From NCBI RefSeq assembly GCF_002158865.1, contig NZ_CP021455.1, forward strand, positions 1,736,001 to 1,800,000: a stretch of 64,000 nucleotides of DNA. The letters are read 5' to 3'. Below the pieces are notes generated by a model. The model was not told where the DNA came from. It searched no databases and saw only the letters and a list, made by a program, of their open reading frames with translations. Origin of the DNA: Comamonas serinivorans (GTDB lineage Bacteria > Pseudomonadota > Gammaproteobacteria > Burkholderiales > Burkholderiaceae_C). Below, one piece after another: positions 1 to 8,476 of the stretch. How positions within the stretch are numbered: the stretch's first letter is position 1; each line of letters starts with the position of its first letter. The position numbers and the translations under genes were made by a program.

Positions 1-2
1 GC

Positions 3-431
3 AAGGCGCAGATCCAAGAGCTGTTTGCCGTGCACGACATCATGCCGGCCTTCGGTCGGCGCATGAACCCCGAAGAGCGCGATGCCGCGCGCAAGCAGTT
101 TCCGCCCGTGAGCCACCCCGTGGTCCGCACCCACCCCGAAAGCGGCAACAAGATCCTGTACGTGAACGCGGCGTTCGTGACCCACCTGGAGAACTTCACC
201 GCCTGCAACCCCGTGCGCGGGGCGTTCGAGTCGCATTCCGAGAAGAACGACTTGCTCGAATACCTGTACCGCCAGGCGGCGTACCCCGAATACCAGATGC
301 GCCTGCGCTGGGCGCCCAACACCATCGCCATGTGGGACAACCGCTCGACGCAGCACTACGCGGTGCAGGATTACTTCCCGGCCGTGCGCCGCATGATGCG
401 GGCGACGGTGATCGGCGACAAGCCGTTCTGA
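3..431 (+). CDS. TauD/TfdA-family dioxygenase, C-terminal part (5' end outside window)
   Basis: The reading frame is open from the window edge, so only about 142 C-terminal residues are present. The segment WDNRSTQHYAVQDY followed by an arginine cluster matches the end of Fe(II)/2-oxoglutarate dioxygenases of the TauD/TfdA family: the His of TQH is the distal iron ligand and an Arg downstream binds the 2-oxoglutarate carboxylate. The proximal HxD motif lies outside the window. The family includes taurine, alkylsulfate and 2,4-D dioxygenases, and the substrate cannot be told from this fragment. A strong hairpin follows the stop by about 50 bp, so this is the last gene of its transcript. Confidence 0.85.
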   Translation, partial: KAQIQELFAVHDIMPAFGRRMNPEERDAARKQFPPVSHPVVRTHPESGNKILYVNAAFVTHLENFTACNPVRGAFESHSEKNDLLEYLYRQAAYPEYQMRLRWAPNTIAMWDNRSTQHYAVQDYFPAVRRMMRATVIGDKPF

Positions 432-478
432 GCCTGAAGCCAGAGCCCTGAATCCTGGCCGGCGCACGGCCGCACGAC

Positions 479-514
479 ACAACGCCACCGCTCGTTGCCG
501 AGCGGTGGCGTTGT
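479..514 (+). terminator. Strong hairpin after the TauD-like gene
   Basis: A perfect 15-bp stem, ACAACGCCACCGCTC paired with its complement around the loop GTTGCC, lies 48 bp after the dioxygenase stop codon. The arms end in only a short T stretch, so it is a likely but not classical intrinsic terminator. It would work in either direction. Confidence 0.6.
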
Positions 515-772
515 GGTTCAGGGGGATCCGTGAAGCGGCAGCGCGCGTTGCGCGTGGAAAGAGGTCACGGCGCAGCGATCCAGGCAGCCGGCCTTGTTCA
601 CGCGAACGGTGTGCGTCAGCCAGCCACGGCCAGGGATGCTGGGCCCGCAGGCGTTCGGGTTCAGGCGCCTGGGCGTGTGGCGTGGATTCGTTCCGGGCGG
701 TGACCACGCTCAGCCTGACGCGCTTGTCGATGCGGGGATGCGAATCAGCGCCGGCCATGACGAGATTTTGGG

Positions 773-818
773 GTATCCATTCATGATCGACGATGAAAAA
801 TCGAGAATGGCTGGATAC
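773..818. repeat. 46-bp GTAT/ATAC dyad repeat, copy 1
   Basis: Starts GTATCCA and ends TGGATAC, with GGGG outside both ends, so the outer arms pair over 10-11 bp. It is exactly 46 bp. It begins 12 bp after the stop codon of the minus-strand hydratase gene. Confidence 0.75.
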
Positions 819-829
819 CCCTTGGTCCA

Positions 830-1618
830 TCAGCGACCCTTGAACTGGGCGGGGCGCTTGTCGAGGAAGGCCTGGCGCGCTTCCTTCGAGTCTTCGGTGA
901 AGCGCGCGGTGCGCTGGAATTCCATCTCGAGCAGCATCTGGTCGCGCAGGCTGTTGTTGGCGGCCATGCGCGTCAGGCGCTTGATCAGCGACAGGGCGAC
1001 CGTGGCGCGGCTGGCCAGGCGCTGCGCCAGGGCACGGGCTTCGGTCTGCAGCTCGGCATCGGGCACGGCACGCAGCACCAGGCCCCACTCGGCGGCTTGC
1101 TTGGCGGGCAGCTTGTCCCCCAGCATCATCAGGGCGTTGGCCCGCACCGGGCCCAACGTGTGCGTGAGCAGCCAGCTCGCGCCCGTGTCGGGCACCAGGC
1201 CGATGTTGGCGAAGGCTTGCTGGAAGTAGGCCGACTCGCCGGCGATGACGATGTCGCCCAGCAGGGCCAGGCTGGAGCCGGCGCCGGCGGCCGCGCCGTT
1301 GACGGCCACCACCAGCGGCAGCGGGCACTCGGCCACGAACTGCAGCGTGGGGTTGAAGTAGTCGCGCATGCCGGCGTCGATGTCGGCGCCTTCGCCGCGG
1401 GCGGCGCTCAGGTCGGCACCAGCGCAGAAGCCGCGGCCGTTGGCGGTCAGCAGGATGGCGCGGGTCTGGCCGCCGTCCAGCGCGTGGCGCAGGCCGTTCT
1501 GCAGGTCTTCCATCAACTCGCGGCTCAGCGCGTTCATCTTCTCGGGCCGGTTGAGGGTGATGACGGCAACGCCACCGTCTTGCTCATAGGTGATGGTGGA
1601 GAACTGGGGATTGGACAT
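830..1618 (-). CDS. paaG: Enoyl-CoA hydratase/isomerase, PaaG-like
   Basis: A 262-residue crotonase-fold protein. It begins MSNPQFSTITYEQDG, and the oxyanion-hole segments are GRGFCAGADLS near residue 65 and NGAAAGAGSSLALLGD near residue 105, followed by GLVPDTGASW. The last segment and the length fit PaaG, which isomerises the ring epoxide of phenylacetyl-CoA to an oxepin-CoA. Paralogues in fatty-acid oxidation look similar, and no other paa genes are present, so the phenylacetate role is inferred. I chose the ATG at 1618 because it matches the family N-terminus; the frame stays open upstream to 1732 but that stretch looks non-coding. Confidence 0.8.
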   Translation of the reverse strand: MSNPQFSTITYEQDGGVAVITLNRPEKMNALSRELMEDLQNGLRHALDGGQTRAILLTANGRGFCAGADLSAARGEGADIDAGMRDYFNPTLQFVAECPLPLVVAVNGAAAGAGSSLALLGDIVIAGESAYFQQAFANIGLVPDTGASWLLTHTLGPVRANALMMLGDKLPAKQAAEWGLVLRAVPDAELQTEARALAQRLASRATVALSLIKRLTRMAANNSLRDQMLLEMEFQRTARFTEDSKEARQAFLDKRPAQFKGR

Positions 1619-2265
1619 GGGAGGTGGGCGGCGGTGCCGCGCAAGTGGGGGAGAAGCGCAGGACTCTAGGGGGCGCGCCAGGGCTTGGCTAGCACGTGGT
1701 GGACAAGGCGGCGGGCGCGTGTGGTGCGCCATCCCTGGCCGAGAGCCGGGCGACGCCGGCGCGAGTCGCCAGCCGGCCTTGTCCCAGCCGCACGCGGCGC
1801 GTCATGCCGCCCGCGTGCAGGCTCATGATGGCGTTCGCCCAGCCGGTCGGGGGCCGTTGAGGCGTGGCCAACGCAGGCGCCTGCGCTATCCGAGAACGGG
1901 CAGGCGTTGCCCGTCGCCACCAGCAATGGCAGGGCGGATGCTGCGGAGGCCTTCCACGGTGGGCTGCATCGAGGGCGGCGCAAAGCAACGGCGTGCGGAC
2001 GCGGCGGTAAGGCCGCGAACAGGTGGCCCCAAGGGGGGAAGAGATGCTCACCAGGCGGCCCCAAGCGGCGACGGTCGCGCGCACGGCCAGCGGGGCGTGG
2101 GTGTCATCGCCATGGTGCAGGGCATGGCAGAACGCCGGCAGGCGCGGCCCGCCTGCCCTCGTGCCCAGGTCGCCCTGGATGCCGACAGCTCGCACCGGCT
2201 GGTGTTCCTGGTGCTGGCAGCATGCCGCCCCTGATCGGCCAGATCCGGGGCGGTCCTGACTTCGC
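1619..2265. other. Intergenic region, no gene seen
   Basis: About 650 bp with many overlapping GC-rich open frames on both strands but none with a recognisable domain. The hydratase and acyltransferase genes on either side are both on the minus strand, so the 5' leader and promoter of the hydratase should lie here. I see no repeat copy in it. Confidence 0.5.
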
Positions 2266-3099
2266 TCAGGCGCTGGCTTCGGGGGCCTGGTGCGGGTGCA
2301 GCGGCGCGATGACCGAGCTGCTGTGCTCGGCCGTGTGGCCCTGCAGGTCGTCGACGATCTGGCTGCGCACGTCCATGGCCCACAGGCGGCGGCTGCGGCC
2401 CTCGGCCTGCTGCGGCGGCATGAAGTGCACGTGGGCCTCGAACGCCGGTGCGCGCAGCGTGCGCCACACCGTGCGCAGCAGGCTGTCGTCGCCCACGTAG
2501 GCCGGCGCCAGGCTGCGCGCGCCGGTGCCGCGGGTGCGGTAGCTCAGGCTCAGCGGCTGCACCGGGGCGTTGCCGTTCACGGCGGCCTCGAACATGTTGG
2601 CGTGAAAGGGCAGCACCGTGGCGCCGTCGGTCGTCGTGCCTTCGGGAAACACGGCGACAACCTGGCCCGCTTCCAACGCCCGGGTGATCTCGGTGACCAC
2701 GCGCCGCACGTCGCGCTTGGACTGACGCTCGACGAACACCGTGCCGGCGGCGCCGATCATGCGACCCAGCACCGGCCAGCGCGCCAGGTCCGACTTGCCG
2801 ACGAAGTGGCAGCGCGAGCAGGCCAGCAGCACCAGGATGTCCAGCCAGGAGATGTGGTTGGCCACGAACAGCGTGCTGCGGGTGCTGGGCGTGCCCTGCA
2901 CCGACAGGCCGATCCGCCACAGCTGCAGCAGCTCGGTGGCCCAGGCGCTGACGCGGGCGGCGCGCTCGTCGGCATCCAGCCGGTCAAACTGGAAATGGAT
3001 CTGCCGCCAGCCCTGAACGATGTGCAGGCCGCCCTGCAGCAAGCGCCACACGGCGCTGGCAACGGACGGGCGGGCCAGGGAAGCCGACGTGTGCTGCAT
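2266..3099 (-). CDS. 1-acyl-sn-glycerol-3-phosphate acyltransferase, PlsC family
   Basis: This 277-residue protein carries the acyltransferase motifs in order: NHISWLDI (HX4D catalytic motif) near residue 82, GTVFVERQSKRD near 118, and VAVFPEGTTTDG near 147. PlsC enzymes transfer the second acyl chain to lysophosphatidate at the inner membrane face. Some relatives instead act on ornithine lipids, so the substrate is inferred. I set the start at the ATG ending at 3099 (MQHTSASLARP); an upstream in-frame start at 3147 would run back into repeat copy 2. Confidence 0.82.
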   Translation of the reverse strand: MQHTSASLARPSVASAVWRLLQGGLHIVQGWRQIHFQFDRLDADERAARVSAWATELLQLWRIGLSVQGTPSTRSTLFVANHISWLDILVLLACSRCHFVGKSDLARWPVLGRMIGAAGTVFVERQSKRDVRRVVTEITRALEAGQVVAVFPEGTTTDGATVLPFHANMFEAAVNGNAPVQPLSLSYRTRGTGARSLAPAYVGDDSLLRTVWRTLRAPAFEAHVHFMPPQQAEGRSRRLWAMDVRSQIVDDLQGHTAEHSSSVIAPLHPHQAPEASA

Positions 3100-3125
3100 G
3101 GGTGGTGGCGTGAGAAATGGGTGGG

Positions 3126-3171
3126 GTATCAGCCTGCTGCCGTTCATCGATGAACGGAAATTGGCTGATAC
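3126..3171 (+). repeat. 46-bp GTAT/ATAC dyad repeat, copy 2
   Basis: The outer arms GTATCAGCC and GGCTGATAC pair perfectly, and the core CCGTTCATCGATGAACGG is an 18-bp palindrome, with 5-nt mismatched segments between them. Flanks are GGGG on the left and TGC on the right. It lies 10 bp after the pyrX stop codon. Confidence 0.9.
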
Positions 3172-3180
3172 TGCATGGGT

Positions 3181-4476
3181 TCAGGCGGCGTCGTGGGAGA
3201 CGTAGCCGGCCGCCAGCGTGTGCCGCACCTTGCCTTGCAGCAACATGCCCTCGAACGGCGTGGACTTGCCCTGGCTGCGCAGCGCGGCGGCCGACACCTG
3301 CCACTGCGCGGCGGGGTCGAACACGCAGACGTCGGCCGAGCCGCCCAGGGCCAGCTGGCCCAGGCTGGCCGACAGCGTGCCCACGGCGGTGCCGAGCACG
3401 CGGGCCGGCGCCGCGGTGACGACCTCGAGCGCACGCGTCAGCGGCACGCCGTCTTCCTCGGCCCACTTCAGCGCCAGGTTCAGCAGCAGCTCGATGGCGC
3501 TGGCGCCGGGTTCGGCGTCGGCGAAGGGCAGGTCCTTGGCGTTGTGGTGCACAGGGTTGTGGTCGGACACCAGCGCGTCGATGGTGCCGTCGGCCAGGGC
3601 GGCGCGCAGCGCATCGCGGTCGCGCAGCTGGCGCAGCGGCGGCGACAGGCGCGCGCGGCTGTCGAAATAGCCCATGTCCAGGTCGGTCAGGTGCAGCGAC
3701 TGGATGCTGACGTCGGCCGTCACGGGCAGGCCTTCGGCCTTGGCTTGGCGCAGCAGCTCGACCGTGGCGGCGCTGGAGATCTTGGTCAGGTGCAGGCGCA
3801 CGCCGGTGCTGCGCGCGAGCTCGATGAGGCGGTGAAAGCCCAGCGTTTCGGCGATCACCGGCACGCCGGCCAGGCCCATGCGCGTGGCCAGCGGGCCGCT
3901 GGCGGCGACACCGCCGCCCAGCCAGGCGTCCAGCGGCTGCAGCCACACCGACAGGCCGTGGCTGTGGGCGTACTGCATGGCGCGCAGCAGCACGCCGGTG
4001 TCCTTCACGGGGTGATCGGCCTGGCTGAAGCCCACGCAGCCGGCGCGCGTGAGTTCGGCCATCTCGGTCAGCGCCTTGCCCTCGAGGGCGCGGGTGAGCG
4101 CGCCCAGCGGGAACAGGCGGGCATGGTGCGCCTCTTCGGTGCGCATCTTCAGCATCTGCACCAGGGCCGGCTCGTCCAGCACCGGCTCGGTGTCGGGCGG
4201 GCAGACCAGGCTGGTCACGCCACCGGCGGCGGCGGCGGCCATTTCGGACTCGAGCAGGTGGCGGTGTTCTTCGCCGGGCTCGCGCAGGCGGGCCTGCAGG
4301 TCGATGAGGCCGGGCAGCACCCAGCAGCCCGTGGCGTCGATCACGCGATCGGGTGCGAAATCGGGGTTGGCCCGGCCGATGGCGACGATGCGCCGTGCGG
4401 CGATGGCGATGTCGGCCTGGCGCAGCTCGCCGGTTTGCGGATCGACGATGCGCCCGCCTTGAATCAGTGTGTTCAT
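3181..4476 (-). CDS. pyrX: Dihydroorotase-like protein lacking metal ligands (PyrX/PyrC')
   Basis: A 431-residue amidohydrolase-fold protein of the class I dihydroorotase family. Active enzymes have DxHxHLREPG at the metal site; here the segment is DLQARLREPGEEHRH, so both histidines are replaced. The later SDHNPVHHNAK also departs from the usual TDHAPH. It is therefore predicted to be catalytically inactive. It follows pyrB, which is the arrangement known from Pseudomonas, where the dead PyrC' is a structural partner needed to assemble aspartate transcarbamoylase. A functional pyrC must lie elsewhere. Repeat copies flank it on both sides. Confidence 0.85.
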   Translation of the reverse strand: MNTLIQGGRIVDPQTGELRQADIAIAARRIVAIGRANPDFAPDRVIDATGCWVLPGLIDLQARLREPGEEHRHLLESEMAAAAAGGVTSLVCPPDTEPVLDEPALVQMLKMRTEEAHHARLFPLGALTRALEGKALTEMAELTRAGCVGFSQADHPVKDTGVLLRAMQYAHSHGLSVWLQPLDAWLGGGVAASGPLATRMGLAGVPVIAETLGFHRLIELARSTGVRLHLTKISSAATVELLRQAKAEGLPVTADVSIQSLHLTDLDMGYFDSRARLSPPLRQLRDRDALRAALADGTIDALVSDHNPVHHNAKDLPFADAEPGASAIELLLNLALKWAEEDGVPLTRALEVVTAAPARVLGTAVGTLSASLGQLALGGSADVCVFDPAAQWQVSAAALRSQGKSTPFEGMLLQGKVRHTLAAGYVSHDAA

Positions 4477-4523
4477 GTCCGTCTCAACGCGTGTTGCTGC
4501 GGGTAGAAGAAGAGGTTTTGGCA

Positions 4524-4569
4524 GTATGGCTGTGCTGCCGTTCGTCGATCAACGAGAGCGTGGGCATAC
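4524..4569. repeat. 46-bp GTAT/ATAC dyad repeat, copy 3
   Basis: GCAGTAT on the left and ATACTGC on the right, with GCTGCCGTT as left inner arm. It lies in the 109-bp gap between pyrB and pyrX, 16 bp after the pyrB stop, and so would be transcribed if the two genes share a message. Confidence 0.85.
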
Positions 4570-4585
4570 TGCTGAAGGGAATCGA

Positions 4586-5548
4586 TCAGGCTTCGTTGCC
4601 GGCGACGATGCTCATCACCGCCATGCGCACGGCGATGCCGAAGGTCACCTGCGGCAGGATGACGCTCTGCGGCCCGTCGGCCACCTCCGAGGCGATTTCG
4701 ACGCCGCGGTTGATGGGGCCGGGGTGCATGACGATGGCGTCGGGCTTGGCGTGGCGCAGCTTCTCGGGCGTCAGGCCGTACTGGTGGAAGTATTCCTGGC
4801 TGGACGGCAGCAGGGCGCCGTTCATGCGCTCGTGCTGCAGGCGCAGCATGATGACCACGTCGCAGTCCTGGATGCCTTCTTCAAGCTGGTGGAACACGCG
4901 CACGCCCATCTGCGTGAAGTCGGCCGGCACCAGGGTGCGCGGGCCCACCACGCGCACCTCGGCGGCGCCGAGTGTGGTCAGCGCGTGGATGTCCGAGCGC
5001 GCCACGCGCGAGTGCAGCACGTCGCCCACGATGGCCACGCGCAGGTTGCTGAAGTCCTGCTTGAAGTGGCGGATGGTGAACATGTCGAGCATGGCCTGCG
5101 TGGGGTGCGCGTGGCGGCCGTCGCCGGCGTTGACCACGTGCACGTGGGGCGCGACATGCTGGGCGATGAGGAAGGGTGCGCCCGAATCCTGGTGGCGCAC
5201 GACGAAGATGTCGGCCGCCATGGCACTGAGGTTGGCGATGGTGTCCAGCAGCGACTCGCCCTTGGCGGCCGAGGACTTGGCGATGTCGAGGTTGAACACG
5301 TCAGCCGACAGGCGCTTGGCCGCGATCTCGAACGTGGTGCGCGTGCGCGTGCTGTTCTCGAAGAACAGGTTGAACACGCTCTTGCCGCGCAGCAGCGGCA
5401 CCTTCTTGACCTCGCGGTCGTTCAGGCTCACGAAGTTGCTGGCCGTGTCCAGGATGTGCGTGAGCACGTCGCGCGACAGGCCTTCGGGCGTGATGAAGTG
5501 GATCAGCTCGCCGTTGGCGTTGAGCTGGGGGTTGCGTGGGCGGGCCAT
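4586..5548 (-). CDS. pyrB: Aspartate carbamoyltransferase catalytic subunit
   Basis: This 320-residue enzyme joins carbamoyl phosphate to aspartate in the first committed step of pyrimidine synthesis. Diagnostic segments are FFENSTRTRTTFE near residue 63 (phosphate-binding loop), KGESLLDT near 95, HPTQAMLDMF near 147, and HPGPINRG near 280. Length fits the catalytic chain. No pyrI regulatory gene is present, which fits the class A enzyme built with a PyrX partner. It lies 32 bp downstream of pyrR. The start at 5548 (MARPRNPQLNANGEL) fits the family N-terminus. Confidence 0.96.
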   Translation of the reverse strand: MARPRNPQLNANGELIHFITPEGLSRDVLTHILDTASNFVSLNDREVKKVPLLRGKSVFNLFFENSTRTRTTFEIAAKRLSADVFNLDIAKSSAAKGESLLDTIANLSAMAADIFVVRHQDSGAPFLIAQHVAPHVHVVNAGDGRHAHPTQAMLDMFTIRHFKQDFSNLRVAIVGDVLHSRVARSDIHALTTLGAAEVRVVGPRTLVPADFTQMGVRVFHQLEEGIQDCDVVIMLRLQHERMNGALLPSSQEYFHQYGLTPEKLRHAKPDAIVMHPGPINRGVEIASEVADGPQSVILPQVTFGIAVRMAVMSIVAGNEA

Positions 5549-5580
5549 GGTGACGGTGGGGCTGTGAAGTGGGCTGCAGG

Positions 5581-6099
5581 TCAGCGCAGCTTGGGGGCGT
5601 ACTCGAACACCAGCTGACCGCTGGCGTGGCGGGCCAGGCGCAGGCCCACGTCCTCGGGGACGGTCAGGGTGGCGGCGGCCAGGTCGGCGGCGATGGGCAG
5701 TTGGCGGCCCCCGCGGTCGGCCAGCACGGCCAGGCGCACGCGCGCTGGGCGGCCGTAGTCGAAGAGCTCGTTGAGCACGGCGCGCAGCGTGCGGCCGGTG
5801 TAGAGCACGTCGTCCAGCAGCAGGATGTCGGCGCCATCGACCTCGAACGGCAGGCGCGTCTGGCCGCTGGAGGACATGCCGCGCTGGGCGAAGTCGTCGC
5901 GGTGCAGGGCCGAGGAGACGACGCCGAAGGCCTGCGGACGCTGCAGGTCGGCGGTCAGGCGCTCGGCCAGCCAGGCGCCGCCCGAGGGCACGCCGACCAG
6001 CTGCGTGTCGGCCGTGATCAGGGCGGTCACGCCCTGGCGCAGCTGCTGGTACAGCGCCTCGGCATCCGGCACGGGGGGGCGATCTGGCGACGCGGTCAT
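5581..6099 (-). CDS. pyrR: Pyrimidine operon attenuation protein / uracil phosphoribosyltransferase
   Basis: A 172-residue type I phosphoribosyltransferase. The PRPP-binding loop ILLLDDVLYTGRTLRA lies near residue 91, and VGVPSGGAWLAERL near residue 37 contacts the pyrophosphate. In Gram-positive bacteria PyrR binds pyr mRNA and attenuates it; in proteobacteria the regulatory role is less clear and the enzyme may mainly salvage uracil. Its start overlaps the ruvX stop by 4 bp (ATGA), so the two are probably translationally coupled. Confidence 0.93.
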   Translation of the reverse strand: MTASPDRPPVPDAEALYQQLRQGVTALITADTQLVGVPSGGAWLAERLTADLQRPQAFGVVSSALHRDDFAQRGMSSSGQTRLPFEVDGADILLLDDVLYTGRTLRAVLNELFDYGRPARVRLAVLADRGGRQLPIAADLAAATLTVPEDVGLRLARHASGQLVFEYAPKLR

Positions 6100-6503
6100 T
6101 CGAGGCTCCTGAAAAACTGTTCAAGGATGACGCAGGCGGCGCCTGCATCGGGGTCGGCGGCCCCGCTGCTGTGGGCTTCGGTGGTGGAGTAGCGCTCGTC
6201 CACCTCGAACACGGGCAGGCCGAAGCGGCCCTGCAGCTGGCGCGCGAATTTCTGCGCCTGGGCGGTCATCTCGTGCGGCGTGCCGTCGGGGTGGCGGGGC
6301 ACGCCGATCACCAACGCGTCGGGCTGCCATTCACGGACCTGCACGGCCACGCCGTCCAGCCTGGCCTTGCCTTCGGCGCGCACCGTGGGCCGGGGGCTGG
6401 CGCGGCCGAGCAGCCGGCTGCCGTAGGCGAGGCCGGTGCGCTTGAGCCCCAGGTCGATGGCCAGGAAGCTCTGCAGCCGGTCGGGAACCTGTGGCGCGCT
6501 CAT
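6096..6503 (-). CDS. ruvX: Putative pre-16S rRNA nuclease (YqgF/RuvX)
   Basis: A 135-residue RNase H-fold protein. It has FLAIDLGLKRTGLAYGSR near residue 13 with the first catalytic Asp, ALVIGVPRHPDG near 63, VFEVDERYSTTEA near 99 with the conserved DERxTT motif, and AACVILEQFF at the end. The family matures the 5' end of 16S rRNA. The start at 6503 (MSAPQVPDRLQ) was chosen over much longer in-frame extensions that run into yqgE. It is placed between yqgE and pyrR, the usual order in related genomes. Confidence 0.92.
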   Translation of the reverse strand: MSAPQVPDRLQSFLAIDLGLKRTGLAYGSRLLGRASPRPTVRAEGKARLDGVAVQVREWQPDALVIGVPRHPDGTPHEMTAQAQKFARQLQGRFGLPVFEVDERYSTTEAHSSGAADPDAGAACVILEQFFRSLE

Positions 6504-6527
6504 GCGGTGTGCCACAGGGGTGATGGG

Positions 6528-6573
6528 GTATGGTGAGCTTGCCGTTGTAAAACTAACGGCAAGTCGGTCATAC
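6528..6573 (+). repeat. 46-bp GTAT/ATAC dyad repeat, copy 4
   Basis: The inner arms CTTGCCGTT and AACGGCAAG pair over 9 bp around an 8-nt loop, and the ends GTATG/CATAC pair over 5 bp with a 5x5 mismatch between. GGGG left, TGC right. It is 21 bp after the yqgE stop and 24 bp before ruvX. Confidence 0.92.
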
Positions 6574-6594
6574 TGCTGAGGGTGTGTAAGCTGC

Positions 6595-7212
6595 TCACGC
6601 CCGACCTGCCTGAGCCGAGAGGTGGTGCGCGGCCAGGCCGAGCAGGGACAGGGCTTGTTCCCAGCGCTGCTCGATGGGCGTGTCGAAGATGACGCGCGTG
6701 TCGGCATCGACCGTGAGCCAGCTGTTTTCGCCCAGCTCGCTCTCGAGCTGGCCTTCGCCCCACGACGCATAGCCCAGCGCCACCAGCACGCGGCGCGGGC
6801 CGCCGCCGTTGGCCATGGCTTCGAGCACGTCGCGCGAGGTGGTCATCTCCAGCCCGCCCGGGATGGCCAGCGTGGAGGCGTAGATGGAGTCGTCCTCGGC
6901 CTGGCCCTCGGCCTTGATCGCGTCGTGCAGCACAAAGCCGCGCTCGGGGTGCACGGGCCCGCCCTGGAACACCGGCGCCTCGCGCAGGTCGTCACGCCCC
7001 AGCGGCAGCTCGATCTTGTCGAACAGCTTGGGCAGGTCGATGTCGGAGGGTTTGTTGATGATGAGGCCCAGGGCGCCGCGCTCGGTGTGTTCGCACAGGT
7101 AGACCACCGAGCCGGCAAAGCCGGGATCGCGCATGCCGGGCATGGCGATCAGGAAATGGTGGGTGAGGTTGATGGCGGGAGCGGTTTCGGCGGTGGCAGC
7201 TGGGTCGGGCAT
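6595..7212 (-). CDS. yqgE: UPF0301/AlgH-family protein YqgE
   Basis: A 205-residue member of the UPF0301 (DUF179) family. Hallmarks are LTHHFLIAMPGMRDPGFAGSV near residue 16, HTERGALGLIINKPSD near 42, VFQGGPVHPERGFVLH near 81, and GYASWGEGQLESELGENSWL near 146. AlgH has been linked to alginate regulation in Pseudomonas, but the biochemical role is unsettled. It is the first gene of a minus-strand run yqgE-ruvX-pyrR-pyrB-pyrX. Confidence 0.93.
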   Translation of the reverse strand: MPDPAATAETAPAINLTHHFLIAMPGMRDPGFAGSVVYLCEHTERGALGLIINKPSDIDLPKLFDKIELPLGRDDLREAPVFQGGPVHPERGFVLHDAIKAEGQAEDDSIYASTLAIPGGLEMTTSRDVLEAMANGGGPRRVLVALGYASWGEGQLESELGENSWLTVDADTRVIFDTPIEQRWEQALSLLGLAAHHLSAQAGRA

Positions 7213-7737
7213 AGGCGGCAGATTTTACGCCGCCGCCTGCCGACAGCCCGGTTCGGGGGCATGGCCCGGGTAGCGGCCAAGGGCGACTGAAGGAATGGTG
7301 TCAAGTGGGGGAGACCCGGCGAGGGCGGCGGGTCACCGCGGCCACGCCATCGTGCGCCTGGCGAAGTCGCTGGCGTGGTGAAGGAGGTCGCCCATGCAAG
7401 GCCTGCGGGCATCGGCTGGGCAGGTCGATGGTGCGGGGCCGGTGCTGGCCCTGCTGTTGCCGAGGTGCGACCCGTTCGACAGCCTGGGCCTTGGCGCAGC
7501 CGTGGGTGTGGAAGGGCTGAGGCGCAGTTGGGGGACTGACAGCCGGCCTGTCAGCTGCCGGTCTGTCGTGTGCGTTGCCGGTGTCGATTGGGCGTCACAG
7601 CCTGGCATCCGCCAGGGCCAGGGCCAGGGCCCGGCGGGAGGCTGGCCCGGTCGCCCACACGCCGCGATGCAACAGCGAGATATTGATGGGGTATGGGTCA
7701 GCCTCCGTTCAATTGAGAACGGTAACCTGGATATACC
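7213..7737. other. Intergenic region, no gene seen
   Basis: About 525 bp upstream of yqgE. It contains repeat copy 5 at the right end. Open frames present look like GC-rich noise. The yqgE promoter should lie here but I cannot point to a clear -35/-10 pair. Confidence 0.5.
7691..7736. repeat. 46-bp GTAT/ATAC dyad repeat, copy 5
   Basis: GGGGTAT at the left and TATACCC at the right, with CCGTTCAATTGAGAACGG as a near-palindromic core. The right end is only one base from the stop codon of the UPF0756 gene at 7738. Confidence 0.88.
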
Positions 7738-8193
7738 CTATTTGCGCAGGATGACGGCCAGCATGCCGGCGGCGATCAGGGGGCCCACGGGCACGCCGCG
7801 CAGGAAGGCGACGCCCAGGATGGTGCCGATGAGCAGGCCGGTCACCACGGTGGGGTCGGCCGTCATCAGGCCCACGCCGCGCCCGCCCAGCCAGGCCACG
7901 AACATGCCCACAGCCACGGCGACCAACGTTTTCCAGTTGCCGAGCAGGAACACGATTTCATCGGCCTTGACCTTGCCGGTGATCAGGGGCGCCATCACGC
8001 CCACGGTGAGGATGAGGATGCCCAGCTGCAGGCCGTGGCGCTCGAGCAGGGGGGCGTACTGGCTCAGCGGCGATTGCTGCACCAGCAGCAGGATGCCGGC
8101 CGCCATGGTCACCGACGTGTTGTGCCCGATGATGCCCAGCGCCATGAACAGCAGCAGCAGGAAGGAGGTGGCATGCGTCGTGAGGAAGGACAC
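7738..8193 (-). CDS. UPF0756 (DUF441) integral membrane protein, YeaL-like
   Basis: About 151 residues with four predicted membrane segments. Signature stretches are GIIGHNTSVTMAAGILLL near residue 20, LGILILTVGVMAPLITGK near 53, LGNWKTLVAVAVGMFVAWLGGRG near 79, and GLLIGTILGVAFLRGVPVGPLIAAG at the C-terminus. The function of the family is unknown. I place the start at the GTG ending at 8193 (SFLTTHATSF), because this aligns with the first membrane helix; the open frame continues to 8277 with no family support. Confidence 0.82.
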   Translation of the reverse strand: MSFLTTHATSFLLLLFMALGIIGHNTSVTMAAGILLLVQQSPLSQYAPLLERHGLQLGILILTVGVMAPLITGKVKADEIVFLLGNWKTLVAVAVGMFVAWLGGRGVGLMTADPTVVTGLLIGTILGVAFLRGVPVGPLIAAGMLAVILRK

Positions 8194-8476
8194 GGTGGTT
8201 TCCAGGGGTGAACAGCGATGCCCCGCATTGTGGCCGACCAGGCCGCGCCCACGCGGGCTTGGGACGTGGGCGCACATCGGGTGTCGCGAGGGCTGGCCAG
8301 GCGGGCAAGGGTCGTCGGCCGGGGTTGTGCTTTGCTTGCGCGGCGGGCACTGGTTTGGGGCGCACGATGACCGTCATGACGATGCGGTTGCTGTGGGCGT
8401 GGCACATTTGTAACCAGTCAATCAGGACATGCCTGATTCGCATGCCATCAGACCGCGACATTTGGAAGGACGTTGC

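Larger units (their letters stand above)
432..829. other. Intergenic region, no gene seen
   Basis: About 400 bp between the convergent dioxygenase and hydratase genes. It holds the hairpin at 479-514 and repeat copy 1 at 773-818. Open frames here have no family resemblance and no convincing ribosome binding site. Confidence 0.6.

Noticed and set aside
1590..2234. Overlapping open frames of 130-215 codons on both strands
   Set aside because: No recognisable domain, no ribosome binding site, Arg/Gly-rich compositions typical of out-of-frame high-GC sequence.
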